Assembly (NCBI GenBank): GCA_948567375.1
Contig: OX419757.1
Coordinates: forward strand, 25,414,732 to 25,478,731
Source of the DNA: Lunularia cruciata
Lineage: Eukaryota; Streptophyta; Marchantiopsida; Lunulariales; Lunulariaceae
DNA: 64,000 nt
Reading direction: 5' to 3'
Below, in pieces: positions 29,753-42,233 of the stretch; position 1 is the stretch's first letter, and every line of letters starts with the position of its first letter. The notes beneath the pieces were generated by a model that was not told where the DNA came from, made no database searches, and saw only the letters and a list, made by a program, of their open reading frames with translations. Made by a program: the position numbers and the translations under genes.

Positions 29753-30085
29753 CAATAGGCTCCAATCTCCAATGTCGCTCAAAAACATTCCACCTAGTGG
29801 CCCATGCAATCAGATCTGTATACCAACCGACAGATAGAGTGGCACAAAAAGCTTGGTAGGGAAGTCTCTCATGGTCCATGGACCTCACCTTAGTGGCATA
29901 TGTGATAGCTAAAAAAAAAGCTTCAGCCTCAAGAGGTAAAAACCCTGTTTCAGCAAGCAGCAATACATAGGGAGTTTGAGTCCTCACCCCAAGTTCATCA
30001 CACAAAAACAATTTCTGAACTTTCTCCACCTTTTTCCACCATGTCTTCTTAGTACCTGTGTACTAAGTACTAAGTAGTAAGTACT

Positions 30086-30190
30086 ATGTTAGTGTGTGAT
30101 AGTTGTTCAAGAGGATGGCATATGGCATGTATGACTCCTCCCCTCACGGTGGTTCCTCAAGGACAATGGTTATGTCATAGATGTACTTGA
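30086..30190 (+). pseudogene. Gypsy PHD finger, second half (repeated in every array unit)
   Basis: 34 codons and a stop. Visible ligands: VCDSC, then GWHMAC, then WLCHRC. Joined to CMLC at 23938-23949, this completes the Cys4-His-Cys3 pattern of a PHD finger. PHD fingers often read histone H3 tails; a role in choosing integration sites is an inference. The same half occurs in U1 at 32255-32359 and in every later unit. Confidence 0.75.
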
Positions 30191-30337
30191 CCTATAGCTA
30201 CTTCATTCTTTATATGGTATAGATTGCAGACATGCAACTAACGATGGGGCTCCATAGCACCCGGTCTCTTGATCTTTGCCCATTAGAGGTATACCATATA
30301 TTTAGAATAGATGGCTATCTTGATATAGAACTTATAT
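30191..30337. other. Non-LINE segment after the PHD relic
   Basis: 147 bp, AT-rich, with frequent stops in all frames. A 132-codon open frame starts at 30232 in this segment and runs into LINE J, but the part before J has no recognisable domain. It is probably decayed 3' pol or downstream sequence of the gypsy element. Confidence 0.4.
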
Positions 30338-30734
30338 ATGTTATTGCTCAATATAGAACTAGTTCTCATAGACTAGAAGTAGAACAAGGACGTTGGCAGC
30401 AGATAGAGCCCTCCATGCGACTTTGCAAATTGTGTACTATGAGCAAAGTTGAGGATGAGCATCATGTGTTGATTGTTTGCCCTTGTTACATGCAAATTAG
30501 AGTTAGACATCAGATTACTTGTAGTGATTTCTCTACTCTCTTACAGGTTGAAGCTTTAGCGTTAGGGAAGTACATGACAGAAGTTAGTTTACATCGGACC
30601 AATTTGTTACAGATTGGTCAGATGCCCTAGGCCCTTGCCTAGGCTCACATTTCATGTGTTTTGTATTGTGTTTCTAGCCTTTTGACTCTTTGGGTCTTTC
30701 GGGCTTTATATTTCATCATCATCATATTTCATTG
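30338..30734 (+). mobile_element. LINE 3' fragment J (plus strand), in every array unit
   Basis: It matches the LINE from ORF2 residue about 981 (HVIAQYRTSS) through the zinc-finger motif, stop and 3' UTR. The tail is odd: ATTTCATCATCATCATATTTCATTG instead of regular TTCATTG units. It faces LINE H in the same unit, giving an inverted repeat of about 385 bp. No clear target duplication is seen. Confidence 0.85.
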
Positions 30735-31388
30735 AGTTAGAGGGACCTAACCGCCAACTAGGGGGGCGATTGTGGCACTTTAGAGTCAATGTATGACTTT
30801 TGTGTGAATTATGCTTCTATAGCGATGTATGTTGTGTAACAAAGTATATTTGCACGACAACTATCATGCCATTTGTAGTGCCGCATCTAGATGCTCGGAC
30901 ACTGGAGTTCCAATGATAGTAGTTAGAGTTATTTCAGCAGTTTCTCAAAGACTACTTTCCGATGGTCAGATTTTGTGTTTGGGGTACTGACTTCACGGTG
31001 GAGCCCACCATCACTTTGCACCGTTCACACCATTGAGTGTGCCTTTAGTGGGACCGTTAGGGTTTCAAAGCTAGCTCAAGTCCAGGGGGTATAGTTTTGA
31101 AGTGAGCTCCAAAGAGCTCACTTCTCTGATGTTGAGCCTTCGAGTTCTTGGCTATGGTGGACAGAGGCCGGCGAGCGTCACATGGATTTTCTATGCTTGA
31201 GTGGGTGTGGCTTGATTGTAATCAATGCCAAGTTGTTGGCAGTTTATAGAGTGACAGATCAAGTACTAATCTGAGTTGAGTTGAGTTGAGAGTGGTAAGC
31301 AATTTGATTATTGTGGCACTTTAGAGTCTATGTATGACTTATGTGTGAGTTGTGCTTCTATAGTGTATGATGTTGACAGCGATGTATG
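30735..31388 (+). mobile_element. Polypurine tract and candidate gypsy LTR (about 531 bp) plus second LTR start
   Basis: AGGGGGGC at 30760-30767 looks like a polypurine tract. It is followed by TGTGGCACTTTAGAGTC (30771), and a TG...CA segment can be drawn to 31301. A diverged copy of the first about 60 bp (TGTGGCACTTTAGAGTC and following) stands at 31312-31388 and is cut off by the LINE H tail. The position downstream of gypsy pol supports an LTR. The exact end is a guess. No ORF is supported in this stretch. Confidence 0.4.
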
Positions 31389-33557
31389 AACAATGAAATA
31401 TAAAGCCTGAAAGACCCAAAGAGTCAAAAGGCTAGAAACACAATACAAAACACATGAAATGTGAGCCTAGGCAAGGGCCTAGGGCATCTGACCAATCTGT
31501 AACAAATTGGTCCGATGTAAACCAACTTCTGTCATGTACTTCCCTAACGCTAAAGCTTCAACCTGTAAGAGAGTAGAGAAATCACAACAAATAATTTGAT
31601 GTCTAACTCTGATCAGCATGTAACTAGGGCAATCAATCAACACATGATGCTCATCCTCAACTTTGCTCATAGTACACAATTTGCAAAGTCGCATGGAGTG
31701 CTCTATCTGCTGCCAACGTCCTTGTTCTACTTCTAGTCTATGAGAACTAGTTCTATACTAAGCAATAACATGTCTAAGTGAAGTAGAAATCCTAGCCAAG
31801 AGATAATCTTGCTTACAATACACCAACATAGGATTTACAAACTACTGATAGAACACCATCTTGGTACCGGGTTGCTGCCATAGGCAAAGTAAGAACTGCT
31901 CCTTGATCACTTCTCGTAGTGCAATAGGCTCCAATCTCCAATGTCGCTCAAAAACATTCCACCTAGTGGCCCATGCAATCAGATCTGTATACCAACCGAC
32001 AGATAGAGTGGCACAAAAAGCTTGGTAGGGAAGTCTCTCATGGTCCATGGACCTCACCTTAGTGGCATATGTGATAGCTAAAAAAAAAGCTTCAGCCTCA
32101 AGAGGTAAAAACCCTGTTTCAGCAAGCAGCAATACATAGGGAGTTTGAGTCCTCACCCCAAGTTCATCACACAAAAACAATTTCTGAACTTTCTCCACCT
32201 TTTTCCACCATGTCTTCTTAGTACCTGTGTACTAAGTACTAAGTAGTAAGTACTATGTTAGTGTGTGATAGTTGTTCAAGAGGATGGCATATGGCATGTA
32301 TGACTCCTCCCCTCACGGTGGTTCCTCAAGGACAATGGTTATGTCATAGATGTACTTGACCTATAGCTACTTCATTCTTTATATGGTATAGATTGCAGAC
32401 ATGCAACTAACGATGGGGCTCCATAGCACCCGGTCTCTTGATCTTTGCCCATTAGAGGTATACCATATATTTAGAATAGATGGCTATCTTGATATAGAAC
32501 TTATATATGTTATTGCTCAATATAGAACTAGTTCTCATAGACTAGAAGTAGAACAAGGACGTTGGCAGCAGATAGAGCCCTCCATGCGACTTTGCAAATT
32601 GTGTACTATGAGCAAAGTTGAGGATGAGCATCATGTGTTGATTGTTTGCCCTTGTTACATGCAAATTAGAGTTAGACATCAGATTACTTGTAGTGATTTC
32701 TCTACTCTCTTACAGGTTGAAGCTTTAGCGTTAGGGAAGTACATGACAGAAGTTAGTTTACATCGGACCAATTTGTTACAGATTGGTCAGATGCCCTAGG
32801 CCCTTGCCTAGGCTCACATTTCATGTGTTTTGTATTGTGTTTCTAGCCTTTTGACTCTTTGGGTCTTTCGGGCTTTATATTTCATCATCATCATATTTCA
32901 TTGAGTTAGAGGGACCTAACCGCCAACTAGGGGGGCGATTGTGGCACTTTAGAGTCAATGTATGACTTTTGTGTGAATTATGCTTCTATAGCGATGTATG
33001 TTGTGTAACAAAGTATATTTGCACGACAACTATCATGCCATTTGTAGTGCCGCATCTAGATGCTCGGACACTGGAGTTCCAATGATAGTAGTTAGAGTTA
33101 TTTCAGCAGTTTCTCAAAGACTACTTTCCGATGGTCAGATTTTGTGTTTGGGGTACTGACTTCACGGTGGAGCCCACCATCACTTTGCACCGTTCACACC
33201 ATTGAGTGTGCCTTTAGTGGGACCGTTAGGGTTTCAAAGCTAGCTCAAGTCCAGGGGGTATAGTTTTGAAGTGAGCTCCAAAGAGCTCACTTCTCTGATG
33301 TTGAGCCTTCGAGTTCTTGGCTATGGTGGACAGAGGCCGGCGAGCGTCACATGGATTTTCTATGCTTGAGTGGGTGTGGCTTGATTGTAATCAATGCCAA
33401 GTTGTTGGCAGTTTATAGAGTGACAGATCAAGTACTAATCTGAGTTGAGTTGAGTTGAGAGTGGTAAGCAATTTGATTATTGTGGCACTTTAGAGTCTAT
33501 GTATGACTTATGTGTGAGTTGTGCTTCTATAGTGTATGATGTTGACAGCGATGTATG
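31389..33557. repeat. Array unit U1 (2,169 bp)
   Basis: Blocks: LINE H 31389-32227 (minus); filler 32228-32250; PHD half 32255-32359; LINE J 32507-32903 (plus); polypurine tract 32929-32936; LTR-like 32940-33470; second LTR start 33481-33557. Variants: short form at the H site, G at 32996, A at 33008. Later units have the same blocks at the same offsets. Confidence 0.93.
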
Positions 33558-35726
33558 AACAATGAAATATAAAGCCTGAAAGACCCAAAGAGTCAAAAGG
33601 CTAGAAACACAATACAAAACACATGAAATGTGAGCCTAGGCAAGGGCCTAGGGCATCTGACCAATCTGTAACAAATTGGTCCGATGTAAACCAACTTCTG
33701 TCATGTACTTCCCTAACGCTAAAGCTTCAACCTGTAAGAGAGTAGAGAAATCACAACAAATAATTTGATGTCTAACTCTGATCAGCATGTAACTAGGGCA
33801 ATCAATCAACACATGATGCTCATCCTCAACTTTGCTCATAGTACACAATTTGCAAAGTCGCATGGAGTGCTCTATCTGCTGCCAACGTCCTTGTTCTACT
33901 TCTAGTCTATGAGAACTAGTTCTATACTAAGCAATAACATGTCTAAGTGAAGTAGAAATCCTAGCCAAGAGATAATCTTGCTTACAATACACCAACATAG
34001 GATTTACAAACTACTGATAGAACACCATCTTGGTACCGGGTTGCTGCCATAGGCAAAGTAAGAACTGCTCCTTGATCACTTCTCGTAGTGCAATAGGCTC
34101 CAATCTCCAATGTCGCTCAAAAACATTCCACCTAGTGGCCCATGCAATCAGATCTGTATACCAACCGACAGATAGAGTGGCACAAAAAGCTTGGTAGGGA
34201 AGTCTCTCATGGTCCATGGACCTCACCTTAGTGGCATATGTGATAGCTAAAAAAAAAGCTTCAGCCTCAAGAGGTAAAAACCCTGTTTCAGCAAGCAGCA
34301 ATACATAGGGAGTTTGAGTCCTCACCCCAAGTTCATCACACAAAAACAATTTCTGAACTTTCTCCACCTTTTTCCACCATGTCTTCTTAGTACCTGTGTA
34401 CTAAGTACTAAGTAGTAAGTACTATGTTAGTGTGTGATAGTTGTTCAAGAGGATGGCATATGGCATGTATGACTCCTCCCCTCACGGTGGTTCCTCAAGG
34501 ACAATGGTTATGTCATAGATGTACTTGACCTATAGCTACTTCATTCTTTATATGGTATAGATTGCAGACATGCAACTAACGATGGGGCTCCATAGCACCC
34601 GGTCTCTTGATCTTTGCCCATTAGAGGTATACCATATATTTAGAATAGATGGCTATCTTGATATAGAACTTATATATGTTATTGCTCAATATAGAACTAG
34701 TTCTCATAGACTAGAAGTAGAACAAGGACGTTGGCAGCAGATAGAGCCCTCCATGCGACTTTGCAAATTGTGTACTATGAGCAAAGTTGAGGATGAGCAT
34801 CATGTGTTGATTGTTTGCCCTTGTTACATGCAAATTAGAGTTAGACATCAGATTACTTGTAGTGATTTCTCTACTCTCTTACAGGTTGAAGCTTTAGCGT
34901 TAGGGAAGTACATGACAGAAGTTAGTTTACATCGGACCAATTTGTTACAGATTGGTCAGATGCCCTAGGCCCTTGCCTAGGCTCACATTTCATGTGTTTT
35001 GTATTGTGTTTCTAGCCTTTTGACTCTTTGGGTCTTTCGGGCTTTATATTTCATCATCATCATATTTCATTGAGTTAGAGGGACCTAACCGCCAACTAGG
35101 GGGGCGATTGTGGCACTTTAGAGTCAATGTATGACTTTTGTGTGAATTATGCTTCTATAGCGATGTATGTTGTGTAACAAAGTATATTTGCACGACAACT
35201 ATCATGCCATTTGTAGTGCCGCATCTAGATGCTCGGACACTGGAGTTCCAATGATAGTAGTTAGAGTTATTTCAGCAGTTTCTCAAAGACTACTTTCCGA
35301 TGGTCAGATTTTGTGTTTGGGGTACTGACTTCACGGTGGAGCCCACCATCACTTTGCACCGTTCACACCATTGAGTGTGCCTTTAGTGGGACCGTTAGGG
35401 TTTCAAAGCTAGCTCAAGTCCAGGGGGTATAGTTTTGAAGTGAGCTCCAAAGAGCTCACTTCTCTGATGTTGAGCCTTCGAGTTCTTGGCTATGGTGGAC
35501 AGAGGCCGGCGAGCGTCACATGGATTTTCTATGCTTGAGTGGGTGTGGCTTGATTGTAATCAATGCCAAGTTGTTGGCAGTTTATAGAGTGACAGATCAA
35601 GTACTAATCTGAGTTGAGTTGAGTTGAGAGTGGTAAGCAATTTGATTATTGTGGCACTTTAGAGTCTATGTATGACTTATGTGTGAGTTGTGCTTCTATA
35701 GTGTATGATGTTGACAGCGATGTATG
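33558..35726. repeat. Array unit U2 (2,169 bp)
   Basis: Short form, G, A: same haplotype as U1. Confidence 0.93.
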
Positions 35727-37895
35727 AACAATGAAATATAAAGCCTGAAAGACCCAAAGAGTCAAAAGGCTAGAAACACAATACAAAACACATGAAATGT
35801 GAGCCTAGGCAAGGGCCTAGGGCATCTGACCAATCTGTAACAAATTGGTCCGATGTAAACCAACTTCTGTCATGTACTTCCCTAACGCTAAAGCTTCAAC
35901 CTGTAAGAGAGTAGAGAAATCACAACAAATAATTTGATGTCTAACTCTGATCAGCATGTAACTAGGGCAATCAATCAACACATGATGCTCATCCTCAACT
36001 TTGCTCATAGTACACAATTTGCAAAGTCGCATGGAGTGCTCTATCTGCTGCCAACGTCCTTGTTCTACTTCTAGTCTATGAGAACTAGTTCTATACTAAG
36101 CAATAACATGTCTAAGTGAAGTAGAAATCCTAGCCAAGAGATAATCTTGCTTACAATACACCAACATAGGATTTACAAACTACTGATAGAACACCATCTT
36201 GGTACCGGGTTGCTGCCATAGGCAAAGTAAGAACTGCTCCTTGATCACTTCTCGTAGTGCAATAGGCTCCAATCTCCAATGTCGCTCAAAAACATTCCAC
36301 CTAGTGGCCCATGCAATCAGATCTGTATACCAACCGACAGATAGAGTGGCACAAAAAGCTTGGTAGGGAAGTCTCTCATGGTCCATGGACCTCACCTTAG
36401 TGGCATATGTGATAGCTAAAAAAAAAGCTTCAGCCTCAAGAGGTAAAAACCCTGTTTCAGCAAGCAGCAATACATAGGGAGTTTGAGTCCTCACCCCAAG
36501 TTCATCACACAAAAACAATTTCTGAACTTTCTCCACCTTTTTCCACCATGTCTTCTTAGTACCTGTGTACTAAGTACTAAGTAGTAAGTACTATGTTAGT
36601 GTGTGATAGTTGTTCAAGAGGATGGCATATGGCATGTATGACTCCTCCCCTCACGGTGGTTCCTCAAGGACAATGGTTATGTCATAGATGTACTTGACCT
36701 ATAGCTACTTCATTCTTTATATGGTATAGATTGCAGACATGCAACTAACGATGGGGCTCCATAGCACCCGGTCTCTTGATCTTTGCCCATTAGAGGTATA
36801 CCATATATTTAGAATAGATGGCTATCTTGATATAGAACTTATATATGTTATTGCTCAATATAGAACTAGTTCTCATAGACTAGAAGTAGAACAAGGACGT
36901 TGGCAGCAGATAGAGCCCTCCATGCGACTTTGCAAATTGTGTACTATGAGCAAAGTTGAGGATGAGCATCATGTGTTGATTGTTTGCCCTTGTTACATGC
37001 AAATTAGAGTTAGACATCAGATTACTTGTAGTGATTTCTCTACTCTCTTACAGGTTGAAGCTTTAGCGTTAGGGAAGTACATGACAGAAGTTAGTTTACA
37101 TCGGACCAATTTGTTACAGATTGGTCAGATGCCCTAGGCCCTTGCCTAGGCTCACATTTCATGTGTTTTGTATTGTGTTTCTAGCCTTTTGACTCTTTGG
37201 GTCTTTCGGGCTTTATATTTCATCATCATCATATTTCATTGAGTTAGAGGGACCTAACCGCCAACTAGGGGGGCGATTGTGGCACTTTAGAGTCAATGTA
37301 TGACTTTTGTGTGAATTATGCTTCTATAGCGATGTATGTTGTGTAACAAAGTATATTTGCACGACAACTATCATGCCATTTGTAGTGCCGCATCTAGATG
37401 CTCGGACACTGGAGTTCCAATGATAGTAGTTAGAGTTATTTCAGCAGTTTCTCAAAGACTACTTTCCGATGGTCAGATTTTGTGTTTGGGGTACTGACTT
37501 CACGGTGGAGCCCACCATCACTTTGCACCGTTCACACCATTGAGTGTGCCTTTAGTGGGACCGTTAGGGTTTCAAAGCTAGCTCAAGTCCAGGGGGTATA
37601 GTTTTGAAGTGAGCTCCAAAGAGCTCACTTCTCTGATGTTGAGCCTTCGAGTTCTTGGCTATGGTGGACAGAGGCCGGCGAGCGTCACATGGATTTTCTA
37701 TGCTTGAGTGGGTGTGGCTTGATTGTAATCAATGCCAAGTTGTTGGCAGTTTATAGAGTGACAGATCAAGTACTAATCTGAGTTGAGTTGAGTTGAGAGT
37801 GGTAAGCAATTTGATTATTGTGGCACTTTAGAGTCTATGTATGACTTATGTGTGAGTTGTGCTTCTATAGTGTATGATGTTGACAGCGATGTATG
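35727..37895. repeat. Array unit U3 (2,169 bp)
   Basis: Short form, G, A: same haplotype as U1. Confidence 0.93.
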
Positions 37896-40064
37896 AACAA
37901 TGAAATATAAAGCCTGAAAGACCCAAAGAGTCAAAAGGCTAGAAACACAATACAAAACACATGAAATGTGAGCCTAGGCAAGGGCCTAGGGCATCTGACC
38001 AATCTGTAACAAATTGGTCCGATGTAAACCAACTTCTGTCATGTACTTCCCTAACGCTAAAGCTTCAACCTGTAAGAGAGTAGAGAAATCACAACAAATA
38101 ATTTGATGTCTAACTCTGATCAGCATGTAACTAGGGCAATCAATCAACACATGATGCTCATCCTCAACTTTGCTCATAGTACACAATTTGCAAAGTCGCA
38201 TGGAGTGCTCTATCTGCTGCCAACGTCCTTGTTCTACTTCTAGTCTATGAGAACTAGTTCTATACTAAGCAATAACATGTCTAAGTGAAGTAGAAATCCT
38301 AGCCAAGAGATAATCTTGCTTACAATACACCAACATAGGATTTACAAACTACTGATAGAACACCATCTTGGTACCGGGTTGCTGCCATAGGCAAAGTAAG
38401 AACTGCTCCTTGATCACTTCTCGTAGTGCAATAGGCTCCAATCTCCAATGTCGCTCAAAAACATTCCACCTAGTGGCCCATGCAATCAGATCTGTATACC
38501 AACCGACAGATAGAGTGGCACAAAAAGCTTGGTAGGGAAGTCTCTCATGGTCCATGGACCTCACCTTAGTGGCATATGTGATAGCTAAAAAAAAAGCTTC
38601 AGCCTCAAGAGGTAAAAACCCTGTTTCAGCAAGCAGCAATACATAGGGAGTTTGAGTCCTCACCCCAAGTTCATCACACAAAAACAATTTCTGAACTTTC
38701 TCCACCTTTTTCCACCATGTCTTCTTAGTACCTGTGTACTAAGTACTAAGTAGTAAGTACTATGTTAGTGTGTGATAGTTGTTCAAGAGGATGGCATATG
38801 GCATGTATGACTCCTCCCCTCACGGTGGTTCCTCAAGGACAATGGTTATGTCATAGATGTACTTGACCTATAGCTACTTCATTCTTTATATGGTATAGAT
38901 TGCAGACATGCAACTAACGATGGGGCTCCATAGCACCCGGTCTCTTGATCTTTGCCCATTAGAGGTATACCATATATTTAGAATAGATGGCTATCTTGAT
39001 ATAGAACTTATATATGTTATTGCTCAATATAGAACTAGTTCTCATAGACTAGAAGTAGAACAAGGACGTTGGCAGCAGATAGAGCCCTCCATGCGACTTT
39101 GCAAATTGTGTACTATGAGCAAAGTTGAGGATGAGCATCATGTGTTGATTGTTTGCCCTTGTTACATGCAAATTAGAGTTAGACATCAGATTACTTGTAG
39201 TGATTTCTCTACTCTCTTACAGGTTGAAGCTTTAGCGTTAGGGAAGTACATGACAGAAGTTAGTTTACATCGGACCAATTTGTTACAGATTGGTCAGATG
39301 CCCTAGGCCCTTGCCTAGGCTCACATTTCATGTGTTTTGTATTGTGTTTCTAGCCTTTTGACTCTTTGGGTCTTTCGGGCTTTATATTTCATCATCATCA
39401 TATTTCATTGAGTTAGAGGGACCTAACCGCCAACTAGGGGGGCGATTGTGGCACTTTAGAGTCAATGTATGACTTTTGTGTGAATTATGCTTCTATAGCG
39501 ATGTATGTTGTGTAACAAAGTATATTTGCACGACAACTATCATGCCATTTGTAGTGCCGCATCTAGATGCTCGGACACTGGAGTTCCAATGATAGTAGTT
39601 AGAGTTATTTCAGCAGTTTCTCAAAGACTACTTTCCGATGGTCAGATTTTGTGTTTGGGGTACTGACTTCACGGTGGAGCCCACCATCACTTTGCACCGT
39701 TCACACCATTGAGTGTGCCTTTAGTGGGACCGTTAGGGTTTCAAAGCTAGCTCAAGTCCAGGGGGTATAGTTTTGAAGTGAGCTCCAAAGAGCTCACTTC
39801 TCTGATGTTGAGCCTTCGAGTTCTTGGCTATGGTGGACAGAGGCCGGCGAGCGTCACATGGATTTTCTATGCTTGAGTGGGTGTGGCTTGATTGTAATCA
39901 ATGCCAAGTTGTTGGCAGTTTATAGAGTGACAGATCAAGTACTAATCTGAGTTGAGTTGAGTTGAGAGTGGTAAGCAATTTGATTATTGTGGCACTTTAG
40001 AGTCTATGTATGACTTATGTGTGAGTTGTGCTTCTATAGTGTATGATGTTGACAGCGATGTATG
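37896..40064. repeat. Array unit U4 (2,169 bp)
   Basis: Short form, G, A: same haplotype as U1. Confidence 0.93.
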
Positions 40065-42233
40065 AACAATGAAATATAAAGCCTGAAAGACCCAAAGAGT
40101 CAAAAGGCTAGAAACACAATACAAAACACATGAAATGTGAGCCTAGGCAAGGGCCTAGGGCATCTGACCAATCTGTAACAAATTGGTCCGATGTAAACCA
40201 ACTTCTGTCATGTACTTCCCTAACGCTAAAGCTTCAACCTGTAAGAGAGTAGAGAAATCACAACAAATAATTTGATGTCTAACTCTGATCAGCATGTAAC
40301 TAGGGCAATCAATCAACACATGATGCTCATCCTCAACTTTGCTCATAGTACACAATTTGCAAAGTCGCATGGAGTGCTCTATCTGCTGCCAACGTCCTTG
40401 TTCTACTTCTAGTCTATGAGAACTAGTTCTATACTAAGCAATAACATGTCTAAGTGAAGTAGAAATCCTAGCCAAGAGATAATCTTGCTTACAATACACC
40501 AACATAGGATTTACAAACTACTGATAGAACACCATCTTGGTACCGGGTTGCTGCCATAGGCAAAGTAAGAACTGCTCCTTGATCACTTCTCGTAGTGCAA
40601 TAGGCTCCAATCTCCAATGTCGCTCAAAAACATTCCACCTAGTGGCCCATGCAATCAGATCTGTATACCAACCGACAGATAGAGTGGCACAAAAAGCTTG
40701 GTAGGGAAGTCTCTCATGGTCCATGGACCTCACCTTAGTGGCATATGTGATAGCTAAAAAAAAAGCTTCAGCCTCAAGAGGTAAAAACCCTGTTTCAGCA
40801 AGCAGCAATACATAGGGAGTTTGAGTCCTCACCCCAAGTTCATCACACAAAAACAATTTCTGAACTTTCTCCACCTTTTTCCACCATGTCTTCTTAGTAC
40901 CTGTGTACTAAGTACTAAGTAGTAAGTACTATGTTAGTGTGTGATAGTTGTTCAAGAGGATGGCATATGGCATGTATGACTCCTCCCCTCACGGTGGTTC
41001 CTCAAGGACAATGGTTATGTCATAGATGTACTTGACCTATAGCTACTTCATTCTTTATATGGTATAGATTGCAGACATGCAACTAACGATGGGGCTCCAT
41101 AGCACCCGGTCTCTTGATCTTTGCCCATTAGAGGTATACCATATATTTAGAATAGATGGCTATCTTGATATAGAACTTATATATGTTATTGCTCAATATA
41201 GAACTAGTTCTCATAGACTAGAAGTAGAACAAGGACGTTGGCAGCAGATAGAGCCCTCCATGCGACTTTGCAAATTGTGTACTATGAGCAAAGTTGAGGA
41301 TGAGCATCATGTGTTGATTGTTTGCCCTTGTTACATGCAAATTAGAGTTAGACATCAGATTACTTGTAGTGATTTCTCTACTCTCTTACAGGTTGAAGCT
41401 TTAGCGTTAGGGAAGTACATGACAGAAGTTAGTTTACATCGGACCAATTTGTTACAGATTGGTCAGATGCCCTAGGCCCTTGCCTAGGCTCACATTTCAT
41501 GTGTTTTGTATTGTGTTTCTAGCCTTTTGACTCTTTGGGTCTTTCGGGCTTTATATTTCATCATCATCATATTTCATTGAGTTAGAGGGACCTAACCGCC
41601 AACTAGGGGGGCGATTGTGGCACTTTAGAGTCAATGTATGACTTTTGTGTGAATTATGCTTCTATAGCGATGTATGTTGTGTAACAAAGTATATTTGCAC
41701 GACAACTATCATGCCATTTGTAGTGCCGCATCTAGATGCTCGGACACTGGAGTTCCAATGATAGTAGTTAGAGTTATTTCAGCAGTTTCTCAAAGACTAC
41801 TTTCCGATGGTCAGATTTTGTGTTTGGGGTACTGACTTCACGGTGGAGCCCACCATCACTTTGCACCGTTCACACCATTGAGTGTGCCTTTAGTGGGACC
41901 GTTAGGGTTTCAAAGCTAGCTCAAGTCCAGGGGGTATAGTTTTGAAGTGAGCTCCAAAGAGCTCACTTCTCTGATGTTGAGCCTTCGAGTTCTTGGCTAT
42001 GGTGGACAGAGGCCGGCGAGCGTCACATGGATTTTCTATGCTTGAGTGGGTGTGGCTTGATTGTAATCAATGCCAAGTTGTTGGCAGTTTATAGAGTGAC
42101 AGATCAAGTACTAATCTGAGTTGAGTTGAGTTGAGAGTGGTAAGCAATTTGATTATTGTGGCACTTTAGAGTCTATGTATGACTTATGTGTGAGTTGTGC
42201 TTCTATAGTGTATGATGTTGACAGCGATGTATG
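40065..42233. repeat. Array unit U5 (2,169 bp)
   Basis: Short form, G, A. It is the last unit with A in GTGTAAC. Confidence 0.93.

Larger units (their letters stand above)
23976..30081 (-). mobile_element. LINE fragment H, split by copy E (H = 23976-24520 plus 29757-30081)
   Basis: The tail (CAATGAA units) starts at 23976. The ORF2 3' region runs to 24520, is interrupted by E, resumes at 29757 and ends at about 30058 inside ORF2 (near residue 828). A 23-bp filler made of GTACTAAG-like repeats follows (30059-30081). The target duplication TACTAT (23970-23975 and 30082-30087) is within the gypsy PHD finger. H is the LINE that is repeated in every unit of the array. ORF2 is interrupted by several stops. 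Confidence 0.88.
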
